A DNA stretch of 64,000 nt from Cocos nucifera. Its lineage: Eukaryota; Streptophyta; Magnoliopsida; Arecales; Arecaceae. This document shows, in pieces, positions 53,421 through 64,000 of this stretch. The translations under genes and the position numbers were made by a program. Within the stretch, counting starts at the first letter, position 1. The number at the start of each line of letters is the position of its first letter. The notes beneath the pieces were generated by a model. The model saw nothing but the letters and a program-made list of their open reading frames with translations. It ran no database searches and had not been told where the DNA came from. The DNA lies in assembly GCA_006176705.1 (NCBI GenBank), contig QRFJ01000771.1:372001-436000 (forward strand). Reading direction: 5' to 3'.

Positions 53421-53430
53421 TCTATTTATA
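53421..53430 (-). promoter_or_regulatory. TATA box of the copia-R LTR
   Basis: TATAAATAGA on the minus strand, about 515 bp before the LTR end, close to the spacing in copia-2 (about 570 bp). Confidence 0.65.
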
Positions 53431-53509
53431 GGCCAACCTAAACCCTAAAGTCCTAGGGCTTTAAGAAAGTTGTAGACCAACCTAAACCCTAAAGTCCTAG
53501 GGCTTTAAG
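53429..53509. repeat. 44-bp tandem duplication next to the copia-R TATA box
   Basis: A 37-bp core (TAGRCCAACCTAAACCCTAA followed by AGTCCTAGGGCTTTAAG) occurs at 53429-53465 and 53473-53509 with one difference. It lies immediately upstream of the TATA box in transcript sense. Confidence 0.85.
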
Positions 53510-56266
53510 CAATCAACTTACTTAAAGCAGAAGGACTCCTTCCTTAATTCCCATGCCATATATCTAATTTCCTCTGAATTTTGTTGCGCAAAATAAAGGA
53601 AAACTGGCATGAAAAATAATGGGTAATATAGGGTTAGCGTAGAGATCAAATCTCTAGGGTTTGAACTTTTCAAACTCTTTGAATAGATATCCTCCCTATT
53701 TTTATCCACTATGGGCACATGCCAAGTGGGGGCATGCGCCCTCTTTCTCCATGTAAAAACCATCTAGGGTGCGTGCCCCAAGAGAAATCTCAGGGGGTTC
53801 TGCCTCCTCGCTTCTTTCCTGCAAAGACTAGGTCAAAATGACCTTTGTCGTGATGCCCATCTCATGAGACAAGGACAAGCCCTAATCTAGTTAGGATAAG
53901 CCTTGATCTTCTAGGGTTTGATTGATATGGTGAAAGCATTGGATTTCAAAAATTTGGTCTATCAAATCTTGAACCCTAGGACCAACCTTGATGTAATTCT
54001 ATCACATACATGTATAAGGTAAATAATAAAATAACATACCTTTAATAATTTGACTTGGTGATGAATTATTTTCATGAGGTGCCCACGTGTTTGCCCTCCA
54101 ACATTAATCCACATAGGAATTAACTTTAAGAATAATTCCTTTTGATGCCTTGCTTGCTAAATTCTGCATTAGAATTCCTTGGCCTTCCTTCTTCCTTCGT
54201 CTCTCTAATTTATTCTTCCTAATATTCTCTCTTAGCCTTCTTAAATATTCTTTCCAACCCTTGTCTTAATTAAGATTCCTTGTATTGGTTAAAACCTTCT
54301 CTAAAGAAAGACTCCTTGTCTTACCAATACCTTGTCTAAAAGAAAGGAAGGAAGAATCTTAAGGCAAGCCACTGAATTGGAATGCCCAACACCTTCCATC
54401 CATATCCTATTTACAGATCCAGATGAGGCACCAATAGCATCCATTCCCAAGCACATATTAGCCATTAAAGAGTCTTATCAAGGGGCTAGATAAGTCTCTT
54501 AATGCAGAAAGAGTCTTGGAGGAATGTAAAAATCGATTTCTGCCACTGGAACGTCGTATGTACGTCATTCCCTCATTTATTCCAAATTTTTATTTGAATT
54601 TTCTTCTGAAATGGCATGGATAAGGCGAGAATATATCTAGTTTAGGCACCTGACTAAGAGCCTTCATGTCGAAGGACTCCTAGGTGCCAAATATCTCAAA
54701 CTATATGATGTTTCACATAGTTTTTCCTAGGAGAATAATATGCCATGCGCACTATATTTGACTTGGTCAAATATTGTAGGCACCTTAAGAAAGAGGGACT
54801 TTGAAAGGACATTTACCTAGTCAATGCCCCAATACAGAAGGACTCTCGGTCCTTCTCTGCACCATAAAATGATCATACGCCATATTAAGTGGCATCAACA
54901 TGGAGGGAGGAGTTTATGGTGCCTTAGACTCTTCAAGATGAGTCCAAATTAAATGCCAAGTGGCACCCATTTGATGGATAGCCCTTATGGCTCAACCATA
55001 TTTCAAATTAAATTAAAATTGGTTAGCCAAAATGCAAGGATTCGAGCGAAAACCAATTTGGCAAAGAATTAGGTTAGCCAACATGTGCTAAAATGCCATT
55101 TAGCCTTAGAATCCAATGATCCTAAAATTAATTATTGATCGATTTCTTTATATGTGTGACCCATTAAGCTCCAAATCTTGCTAGTAGTAGGCCTGGGTGT
55201 GTTTTAATCTAATCTGATTGCACTCAATCTTAATTGATTAGGATTAATGCCCATCCGAATTAACTAATTAGAAAAACCATCTAATTGAGGATCTCATTAA
55301 TTCAATTACACCCACTAGTCAAGATTGACGTCTAGCAATACATCATGACTATCTACAAGATATGGAATTTGATGAAAATACCAAATCCACCAATCAGTGG
55401 TAAGTACCCATGCAATTCAATTTTTTGATCATCCTGCATCCCAAATATGTTTATGAGCATGGATAAATGTTAAACTAAAATACATATTCATGTTGATTCT
55501 TTATTAGTTAATGATAACTCTAGTGAGTGATTAGAAGTCTTATGTAATCTTTATTCTGCTTTAACCAAAGTCTTACTAAGTTATCAATAGATGAGAATAT
55601 GTAGGATGTCATCTTCTCTTACTAGGAGTGATCAATTCCTTATTGACCTACTCGCAACCTTCATAGACACTTGACCATATCCAGAACATTCAGTTCATGA
55701 CTTAATGTTATGATTGAATATAAACAAAAAATAAGGGCTTAGGTGCATAAGATATCATGGTGATCTCAGGTCTAAGGATCACTTACATAATTTTTACTTA
55801 GATAATCATCTTTTAACATACAAGTAAGGTTCCATAAGATGTTTTCTTTAGCGAGTCAATTTAGTAAACTCATTCCTCGATGAGCAGCCACATCCTTGTA
55901 TTAGTATCCCCACACAAGTGGCTTGTGAGATCCACCACCCTCCATTGAGCATACATAGGATGTGCCAGTCTATCTGAAATATTGAACCCCGACTCAATGT
56001 TCTTTCAATCAGGAATGTTCAAAATTAGGGTTTTAGGATTTTAGTTCTCATAGGCATGACTCATTCATGTTCCCTAAAACTATTGTCCTAATCTTTGGAA
56101 TTCATCATAATCTTTAAATATAAAAGATGCAATTGAAATGATGAATCAAATGTCTTAATTAATTTTATTAATATCATAATAAATATCACTACATGCGTTG
56201 GGGATTATATAGAAAAGTTCCATCATGCGATATATGTGACTGGCTTATAGGGCACTTATTCTTTCA

Positions 56267-56280
56267 ATCTTCCACTTACA
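56267..56280 (-). other. polypurine tract of copia-R
   Basis: Minus strand TGTAAGTGGAAGAT between the RNase H stop and the LTR start. Confidence 0.75.
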
Positions 56281-56830
56281 CTAAAGCCAATCACTATTAC
56301 ATCTCAAACCCATAAAATTGAGATGGTGATCAAATAGTTGCTGTGGTAGGGCCTTAGTGAATGTGTCTGCTATATTGTTCTTAGTATCTACTTGTTCTAA
56401 TACAACATCTTGTCTCTCGACAATCTCCCAAATGCGGTGAAATTATCTGAGGATGTACTTTGATCTATGGTGAGACCTTGGTTCCTTGGCTTGGATTACT
56501 GTACCAGTATTATCATAATAAAATGGTACTAGTCATTCAATTTTAGGAACCACTCCTAGATCATCGATGAATTTCTTCATCTAGACAGCTTTCTTGGTAG
56601 CTTCACTAGCAGCAATGTACTCTATCTTTGTTGTTGAGTCAGCTACAGTCTACTGTTTTGAATTTTTTCAACTCACTACACCTCAATTTAAGGTGAACAC
56701 ATATCCTAATATTGACTTGCTATCATCTGAATTTGATTGAAAACTAGAATCAGTACATCATTCTAGTTTTAACTCTGACCCTCCATAAACTAGAAAAACA
56801 TCTTTAGTTCTTCTTAGATACTTAGGAATA
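56281..56830 (-). pseudogene. copia-R RNase H
   Basis: The stop TAG is at 56283-56281 after a terminal DWL. Order and spacing match copia RNase H; KIEYIAASEATKKA-like sequence lies at about 56590-56625 in broken frames. Stops are frequent. Confidence 0.75.
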
Positions 56831-57900
56831 TTTTTCATAGATTTTCAATGATCCGCTCCTAAATCAGCTGACTATGCCTAAAGCATAAGCCACATCAGGT
56901 CTAGTACATAATATGACATATATAATCGATCCTACTGTTGAAGCATAAGGTATCAATTTCATTCTTTCTCTTTCTTCTGATGTCTTGGGAGACATCATCT
57001 TTGAGAAACATATACCTTGACTTAAGAGCAAGTAACCTTTTTTCTTCTCTCGATGTTGAATCTCTTCAAAACTAAGTCAATGTACCTAGATTGAGACAAG
57101 CCTAGCATCCTATTAGATCTATCTCTATAGATCTTTATTCCAAGGATATAAGACTTTTCACCCAAATCTTTCATGAAAAGCTTATTTGATAGTCAAGTCT
57201 TAACTGACTGGAGCATTGGGACATCATTCCCAATAAGTAATATGTCATTAACATATAAAATCAAGAAGACTATGGCACTCCTACCAGCATTCTTATATAC
57301 ACATGGTTCATCCATATTTTTTATGAAGCAAAACTCTTTGGCTATCATATCAAATCAGATATTCCAACTCCTCGAAGCTTGCTTTAATCCATAAATAACT
57401 TTTTTAAGCCTGCATGCTTGATTTGGTCTCGCACTAGAGATGAACCCTTCTGGCTGAGTCATATAGACCTCTTCCTCAAGGTTACCATTAAGGAAAGCAG
57501 TCTTGACGATCATCCACCAAATTTCACAATCATAGTATGCTGCTATAGCAAGTAAAATTCTTATAGACTTTAGCATAACCATTGGTAAAAATGTTTCAAC
57601 AAAATCAATTTCTTATTTCTTTCTAAAATCATTTGCCACCAACCTAGCCTTGTAGGTTTCAATTTAGCCATCACTCCAATCTTCTTCTTGAAGACCCACT
57701 TGTATCCTATAGGGCTTACATCCTTTGGTGCATCAACCAAAGTTTAAACTTAGTTGGAATACATGAGTCCATTTTAGATTTCATTACTTCTAGCCACTTA
57801 TCAGTATCTTTACTCATGATGGCTTCAAAATAGATCAATGGATCATCATCTTGAATGATATTTGTCTTATTATCATTTTCTATGATGAAACAATATTTTA
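56831..57900 (-). pseudogene. copia-R reverse transcriptase
   Basis: Open at 57582-57355: SIRILLAIAAYYDCEIWWM, TAFLNGNLEEEVYMTQPEGF, LKKVIYGLKQASRSWNI. The catalytic box near 57250 reads LYVNDILLIG, so the first Asp of YVDD is Asn. 57916-57716 has the hinge and SKDTDKWLEVMKSKMDS. Several frameshifts. Confidence 0.86.
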
Positions 57901-58317
57901 GAGGTGCATGACACACTCTCTCTGACCTATGGAGACGAGGTTTATATTATGGATGTACCTTATCCTTGGGTACATTTGGTTGAGGACTATTATTAGATAT
58001 TTCTAAAATAGTTTATAGGTCCTGAACTTTCTTAAGTTCAATATTTCTCCTACTTCCTCCTTCTTGAATGAATTTCTTCTCCAAAAATATGGCATACCTA
58101 CTAACAATTATATTTTATTTAGTAGAATGGTAGAAATAATATCCTTTAGTTTTCTTAGGATATCCTACAAATAAATATTTTTTTGATCTTGCACTTAACA
58201 TATGTCCAAAATTATTTCTGACATAAGCAGGATAGCCCCATATCTTAAGATTCTTAAGATATGGCTTCCTTCCATTCCATAATTTATATGGAGTGCCAAG
58301 AGTAGATGACTGCTTGT
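57901..58317 (-). pseudogene. copia-R integrase C-terminus, truncated
   Basis: TPYKLWNGRKPYLKNLKIWG, ARSKKYLFVGYPKKTKGYYF and IVSRYAIFLEKKFIQEGGSR are recognisable. The domain stops at about 58317, where a gypsy LTR begins, so the upstream integrase, protease and gag are missing. Confidence 0.83.
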
Positions 58318-60052
58318 CGTTACACCATCATATAAAAGTTAGATCCAATTTTAATATTTAGGATAGCGGTGAGTTGGGTGTCAATTTTCTTAGGAATTGA
58401 AGGCTATTTGAGTTTAATTTTAATTAAAAAATAAAAATTTAAATTAATTTTTAAAATAAAAATTTAAAATAATAAATTAAAAAAATTTAATTATAATTTA
58501 GTAAATTAAAAAATAACTACTTAATTAATTAAGATTTTGAGATTAATTAAAAGTATTCTGAAATTTTGAATCCATCTCTAACATGATTATAGTAATCCTT
58601 TTTAATGCAATAATTTATTATTTTGAAGAATTTAGTTATAATTATTATTTATTTTCTTAGAGCATAAATTATACCTCTTGATAATAATACATCTCTATGA
58701 AATTATAAATTATTCAATACTTTAATTCTTAAAAATTGGTAACATAGCTTTTACTAATTTTTTTTAATATAAACTATTAAATCGAGCACGAACTGTATCT
58801 CCTAATCGTAATCCATCTCCATAAATATAGCTTATTTAAATATCAATTAATAATAAGCATGTTAATATTAGATCTCATATATAGAAGATAAAAGTTAAGA
58901 TTGGATAGGAGAATATGTTATTCATTGCATAACAAATTTATAAAAAATAAAGATAAAAAAATACAACCATGTTCGAAGACTTCATCTATATCCTAGAATT
59001 TTGATCTTTAGCTGCTCATATTTTAAAATTCTCTGGCTCCTAGTATCTTCAGATCTCTTAAAATAAAGAAAAGAAAAAAAAAGAAAGAAAGAAGAAAGAG
59101 AAAGAGAAAGAGAAAGGAAAGGGCTTGAAGGGCTAATTCCCCTCATAGGGGGTTCTCTGCTCAGGTTTGGTGTAACAGAACCTTAGATAGAGGAAAAACT
59201 AGGTTTTTGGCTCCCTATTGGACTCAAATTGGAGTCTGGCTCAAATTATTCATATCTGTTGAAGTTCTGGCCATTGGATCTTGATCAAATTCCTTAGATT
59301 TCATTAAATCCACCGCAACAGTGCCTGGATCGATTAGGAGCCATTGGATTTAAGTTTGGAGCGACATTGACCATTGGATCGTGCTAAGCCTAAGAAATCC
59401 TATACAAAATTGAAATAAATCCCTGCCATCAGATCTTGTGGTGGATCGTGCGCTATCATCCAATGGCACCTCCTTGTAGCTGTAGACCACCTAAACAAGA
59501 TTTGTCGAAGAGCGCAACCAACTAGAATTCACCACATCGGATCAAATTACAAGAATGCCCCGTATGCTGTGATACAAAATCTATAGACCCTTTAAGGGTC
59601 TACACGCATTGAGCTGGCATGCATTCTGTTGTGGACCGCATGGTTTATTGGCGTTAGGGTAACATCACGGGCTAAGGGGATACTGGGTTGGTGGGCAGCA
59701 TTTTTGCATGGGTTGGGCTTGCATTGTGGGCCGGCGCTGGTAGATCGGGCTGGGCCGCAGTTGGTCTGGCGCTGGCGCTTGGCTAGTTTCACTAGACCGA
59801 ACTAGGTACTAGCTGGATCGGTCAGTTCAACCGGCCTAATTAATTTTTTTCTTTTAAATTTTTAGATTTCATATCTTTTCTATTTTAACTCTAATTTATG
59901 TAAAATTTAATTCATTTGAATTCATAAATCGAGCTCTTCATATTAGTAAGCTTCTTTCATACAACATATTAATAAAAGCATCAATTCTTTAAAATAAATA
60001 TTAATTAATATATTAATTAATATTTTTATTTATTAATTTATGATAATTATTA
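58318..60052 (-). repeat. 3' LTR of a second gag-only type gypsy element
   Basis: Its right part (CTTCATATTAGTAAGCTTC, then a polyT/AT region with ATTAATAAAAGCATCAATT) is co-linear with the end of the LTR at 9265-11080, as is GTGAGTTGGGTGTC near the left with that LTR's GTGAATGAGTAGAGTATC. Boundaries are approximate. Heavily diverged. Confidence 0.65.
59058..59122. repeat. GA-rich microsatellite
   Basis: AAAGAAAAG... merging into repeats of GAAAGA and AGAAAG, about 65 bp, on the plus strand of the LTR. Confidence 0.8.
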
Positions 60053-61657
60053 TACCTCCTAACTTGAGTTTTATTCATCCTCGAGTAAAAAGAGAAAAAT
60101 TAGAAGTATGTAACAACTTGATAAGTTGTGAAAGTTTCTTCAAGTCATCTTAAAGTCAGTTGACACCTGGTTAGAGATTTAAGAAATATATTATCAGATT
60201 ATTAATTCTATCCTAAATCATGGTTAAATGAAAAATATAAAATTTTAGAATTCTTTTATCAATTCCCCACCTTTATTTTTAAATCTTCTATCTTTAATAT
60301 GGACTAGAGTTTTTTTGTTTTTTAAGCTAGTGCAATGTTTTAACTTCTTAAGCTTTTTATTTGATTCTTATAGCGAGTTTTGGACCAATGACTTTCAAAT
60401 CAGTTGGCTTTAGGACATTAGGTATAGAACATCCCTCGGGCTTACTAACTTGAGTCAAAAAGGCTATAGGTTAAAACTAATTGTATAATAAGCTTCTTCA
60501 TATTGCCTACTTTTTGACGTGAATAATATTATTTACTTAGGCAACGAGACTCGATTACTTAGGGAGAGACCAATATTTAGAACTTATTTTTTTATTTTTT
60601 AAATATTTTTAATAATTTTTTCACTCATATCCACATAAAGTAGATTCTTTATTGAATATAGGCTAGAAGAAGATTTTAGAATCACTCAAAAATTTATTCT
60701 ATTCTAAACTTGACCATTTATTAGGTTTTCTTAATAATTTGATCCTTAGTATTTCAAAAATTCTCTAGATCATTAATCAAGCATCGATTAAAATGCCTGA
60801 AAAACTTCAAATTGGCATAAAATCAGGTAAATAAGACTAATTATCACCATACAGGAGAACTTAAAAATTTTATTATTTATCCTTCTCTCCCAACTTAATT
60901 TTCATTATCGTCAATGGAGAAAAGAAAATTGAGTATGATAAATGATAAGAAAATAATAAGGAAAGAGTTCACCTAACTTAATATATTTCTGATCTCAGCC
61001 TGGGCTTTATTTGTTCTTCATTTAGCATGGATTTGTAGTTCTCCCCCTAATTTATTCCTAAAAGAAAGGTAAACTAAAAACAAAAAGAAAATGTTGATGC
61101 AAAAAGCTGGAACTGGATTGCCTCCCAATAAGCGTTAAGTTTAACATCTTCAGCCAGACCCTATGAAGAAGTTTTAGGTATTAATAATTTTAGTGCATCC
61201 TTTAGAGTTCCAAAAAGATAAGGCCAATCAGGAGGCCTTGTCATCATGGTGGTGAAATGTTCATGGAATACTCTTCAGCGGTTATGCTTAGCCCTAATCA
61301 ATAAAGTGTTCGAAGCAAGAATGCTGTACCAAAATCTATAATTATTATGGTAATCAATAAGAAATTGTATTTGATGGACCAAAATTGAGAGTGGTCATTT
61401 ATGAATTTCTTTAATTATAACCTAATCTACCCTATTTCCTTTCTCAGGTACAATATATCTTGGCCTTAACTCTTCCTGATCTAAATTATGATATTTTTTT
61501 TAAATTAATTTAAAATCTACCTCCATACATCGTTTTAATATTATAGATAAATTTTGGAGGCCATCCTCAAAAGTAGTGCCAAATATAGAAAAATCATTCT
61601 TAAAATCGTTATCCCTCGTATTAGTAATATCCCATTCAATAGCTTCTTTATGTGCTT
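60053..61657 (-). other. non-coding 3' part of the second gag-only type element
   Basis: Starts with a short PPT-like tract (minus AAGTTAGGAGGTA). No RT, RNase H or integrase motif was seen on either strand over 1.6 kb. Confidence 0.6.
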
Positions 61658-62300
61658 TTAGAATTTCCATAAATTGATCTTCCTAGGTAGGTTCACTAGA
61701 AGAGTGTCACTAGGTTCATTAGAAAGTGGTTTCAATTCTTGATCAGTTGGTAGTTCTAATAAGAGAGCTATCGGTGGGCTAAGTGATGGCTCAAATTTTT
61801 TATTCCATAGTGGGGTGTTTTTAGGGTAGGGTGTGTTTATTTGGCCATTAACTTCTGTATTGTACCCATCTTCATCAAAGTCATCCATCTCATTATAAGC
61901 TAAATAGGGATTTAAGGAATCCTGAAAAAGAATTATGGGTGAAGCTTCCTCTAAGGTATTATTCACTTGTGGTTTTTGGAAAGTCTTTATTGATTTCATT
62001 ATCTCATCAATTGGTCTTTCGTTCCTATTAAAAGAACTGGGTGACCCTAGGACACTTGGAAACAATTTCATATATAAGTAGGGTGATGCATTTGGTTCGT
62101 CCCATTATTCTGATTCTTTCTTATATTTTGTTGTCTTAGTTATATGGTCTAATAGGGTCTTTTTAATTATGTAGGGTTGTTCTATGATCATATTCTTTTT
62201 GAGAGTTATAATTGATTGTTCAGAAAAAGCTCCTAGGACATTAAAATTTTTAACCATGTAGGATCCCACAGGATCATTCTTGGGCTGACTAGGCAACTCT
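61658..62300 (-). pseudogene. post-gag linker of the second gag-only type element
   Basis: Two open stretches (62296-62105 and 62071-61658) rich in Asp, Glu, Asn and Pro. The first includes SQPKNDPVGSYMVKNFNVLG. The second ends with LLELPTDQELKPLSNEPSDT, similar to the ELKPLP block that lies between protease and RT in Athila/Tat elements. No catalytic motif. Assignment by position and weak motif only. Confidence 0.5.
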
Positions 62301-62800
62301 TTTTTCTACTGATTGAATGTAAGCACTTGTTTATCTAGTTTTTTAAAGGTTTGCATATAGGAGTGATAGGTTTGTTGCAAGGTCTGATTATTGAGCTCGA
62401 ACTCATTTAATGCTTACTGAATCCTCTCTTTAGAAGTTGATTCATTATTATTTTGAGAAGATTGATAATGTGGGTAGGGCATATTATAAGATGCATCTAT
62501 GAAAGTGGGTCTTTGTGGCATTGGGGTAATCACTGGTTCTGATTGCCATGAAAAATCTGATTAAGCCCTCCAACCTAGATTATATGTGTTAAAGTACAGA
62601 TTATTTTCTAGTTTGTAGGCTATTTGGATTTGATCTTGATAAACTTGCTCATATATATACTCAAAAAATCAATGTGGGCATTTACTTACATAATGGGTGG
62701 GGCTCAAACAAATTGCATAAAGTTGTTATGTAGGAAAAAAAGATAATATAAAGAATTTCTATTGGCTTTTAGACGATCTACTCTATTAGATAGCTTAGCA
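62301..62800 (-). pseudogene. gag C-terminus of the second gag-only type element
   Basis: NLYFNTYNLGWRA followed by a stop and SDFSWQSEP matches NLYSNTYNQGWRQHPNFSW at about 13440-13510 in the first gag-only element. The capsid core expected upstream is absent; sequence changes to AT-rich, LTR-like DNA near 62820. Confidence 0.65.
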
Positions 62801-64000
62801 TAAAAATTCATATCTTATTATTATTTATTTTATTTTATTTTTAAGAATAAAAGAAAATAAGAAGAGAGAATTCTAAAGGTGAGAACCTAGAGGATTCTTG
62901 ATCTAGAGATGATAGGGAACAATATTTTAATTAGGATTTGAATTATAATAGCAAATAAGTTAAGCAAGCATGGACTCTCTATCGTAGGATTTACCTAGAT
63001 CTAGATTGCTCCTAACTGTCAAGATCACCTTCATGCTCTTTAAGTAAAGAATCAGCCATTCAACTGGCCAGATAAGTGTAAGGTCAGTGGGAGTCCCTCC
63101 ATTGCTTTTTTTAGACATCAATTATCTTAGCCAGGTAAGCTAAAAGAATTAATTAAGTAACCACCTTCCTTCAGGATGCAATCCCTGAACCACTTGTCTT
63201 GACACCAGTCAAACTAACTAACCATGATCTAGTCCAACTTTTAGGATTCCTTATCCTAATGAGCTCAAATATCCTTAAGGGTCAATGTCTAATTGATTTT
63301 AAGTTAAGATCTAGGTCAATACAATATTAAGGGTGGTGGTTTGTGGGGTAAGAAAAGATGATCAAATCTTCATTTTATCTTGTTTAATAGGTTGTGCCCT
63401 TAAAGTGTATTATGAATATGCAATGCAAACAAAATAAGGTATCTAAACAGGTTGATTTCTTTTAAGATTTAATTAATTTCCTTTTATTAATTCAGTATTA
63501 TGAGGTGTATTTTTCATCTTTTTATATTAGGATATTTAAAGCTAGAAAAATAAAAAATAAGTTTTAATTAAGTTAATTAGATAATTATATTAGATTTTAT
63601 CTAAACTAATTTAGAGGATCTAACTAATTAGAAAGTAAATTATACTAGGCTTAAAAGGTAACTAGATAACCTATCAATAAGGCAAGAAATCAAATTAACT
63701 TTTAAGATAATAATTTATTCTAAGTTATAAAATGCAGTAAATTAATTATGCAATATAAGGTAATAATTTAACTATGCAATTAAGGTACTCTAGCTAGAAA
63801 GCAATAAATAAATCATATATGAAAAGCAATATAAAGCCAAAATTTAAAGAAAGCATAAATAATTGGTAATTAAGTAATTAAATTAAATTAATAAATAATA
63901 AAAAAGATAAATTATTAGTCAGTAGAATAAAGTATGAAAAGCAAAGATAAATATGCAGTAAATAATAAATTAGAAATATAAACCCATAAAATAAATAAAT
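62801..64000. other. AT-rich, LTR-like sequence to the window edge
   Basis: No frame. A CTAGAGGATTCTTGATCTAG-like start and a long A/T-rich tail resemble the LTR type at 9265, so this may be the 5' LTR of the element at 58318 or another insertion. I cannot decide from this window. Confidence 0.35.

Larger units (their letters stand above)
52907..56266 (-). repeat. long LTR of copia-R
   Basis: Minus strand begins TGAAAGAATAAGTGCCCTATA (56266) after a PPT and ends at TTCA (52907) before a PBS, 3360 bp. The R-U5 part (52907-53430) is homologous to copia-2 in order. The first bases (GTGCCCTA..AGCCAG) also match. The U3 between is about 1.1 kb longer and not recognisably the same. Could be one LTR with an insertion or two joined LTR parts. 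Confidence 0.7.

Noticed and set aside
1..64000. Host gene, tRNA, rRNA or microRNA locus
   Set aside because: Every supportable coding stretch belongs to LTR retrotransposons. tRNA-like matches are only the short primer-binding sites. I could not run a structure or homology search, so a small ncRNA cannot be excluded.

Overview
This window is plant nuclear heterochromatin built almost entirely of nested and decayed LTR retrotransposons. I found no host protein-coding gene, rRNA, tRNA or CRISPR array. Evidence for an angiosperm is the presence of Ty1/copia elements primed by initiator-Met tRNA, a Sirevirus-type copia, a two-RNase-H Tat-type Ty3/gypsy and gag-only elements with a tRNA-Asp primer site. 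A monocot such as a palm is my guess, with low confidence. A run of exactly 1000 N (24234-25233) splits the window into a left contig and a right contig.

Left contig. (1) 1-957 is the RNase H end and 3' LTR of a copia element lying inside a Tat-type gypsy element. (2) 958-3307 and 21449-24233 are parts of that Tat element on the minus strand. They hold a plus-strand (antisense) coiled-coil reading frame, a tandem-repeat 3' UTR, integrase, a second RNase H, RNase H, reverse transcriptase and protease. (3) 3313-21443 is a full-length but dead copia element ('copia-1', LTRs about 2.48 kb) inserted in the Tat integrase with TSD GTTTA/GTTTG. (4) 9265-16517 is a gag-only, TR-GAG-like gypsy element on the minus strand, inserted in the copia-1 integrase with a perfect GTGGA TSD.

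Right contig. (5) 25234-33070 is a young copia element ('copia-2'; about 2% LTR difference over the 196 bp that can be compared) with nearly intact gag-integrase but deleted RT and RNase H. It interrupts an older related LTR (33071-34727), which itself abuts a Sirevirus-like element (34728-41327). (6) 41665-49290 is a second, virtually identical copy of 16596-24233, the last 7.6 kb before the gap. This is most simply an assembly duplication. (7) 49291-52357 completes the Tat element (gag, leader, 5' LTR). The Tat element had inserted into the leader of another copia ('copia-R', minus strand), whose LTR (52907-56266) has a primer-binding site on one side and a polypurine tract plus RNase H-RT-integrase on the other. 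(8) 58318-64000 is another gag-only type gypsy remnant.

Nesting order from TSDs and LTR divergence: copia-R, then Tat, then copia-1 (LTRs about 9% different by eye), then the gag-only element (about 6-7%). Separately: Sirevirus, then the old LTR, then copia-2 (about 2%). No element looks autonomous. The features most worth following up are the probable false duplication, a leader hairpin with two paired substitutions shared by copia-2 and copia-R, the antisense coiled-coil frame of the Tat element, and the gag-only elements.
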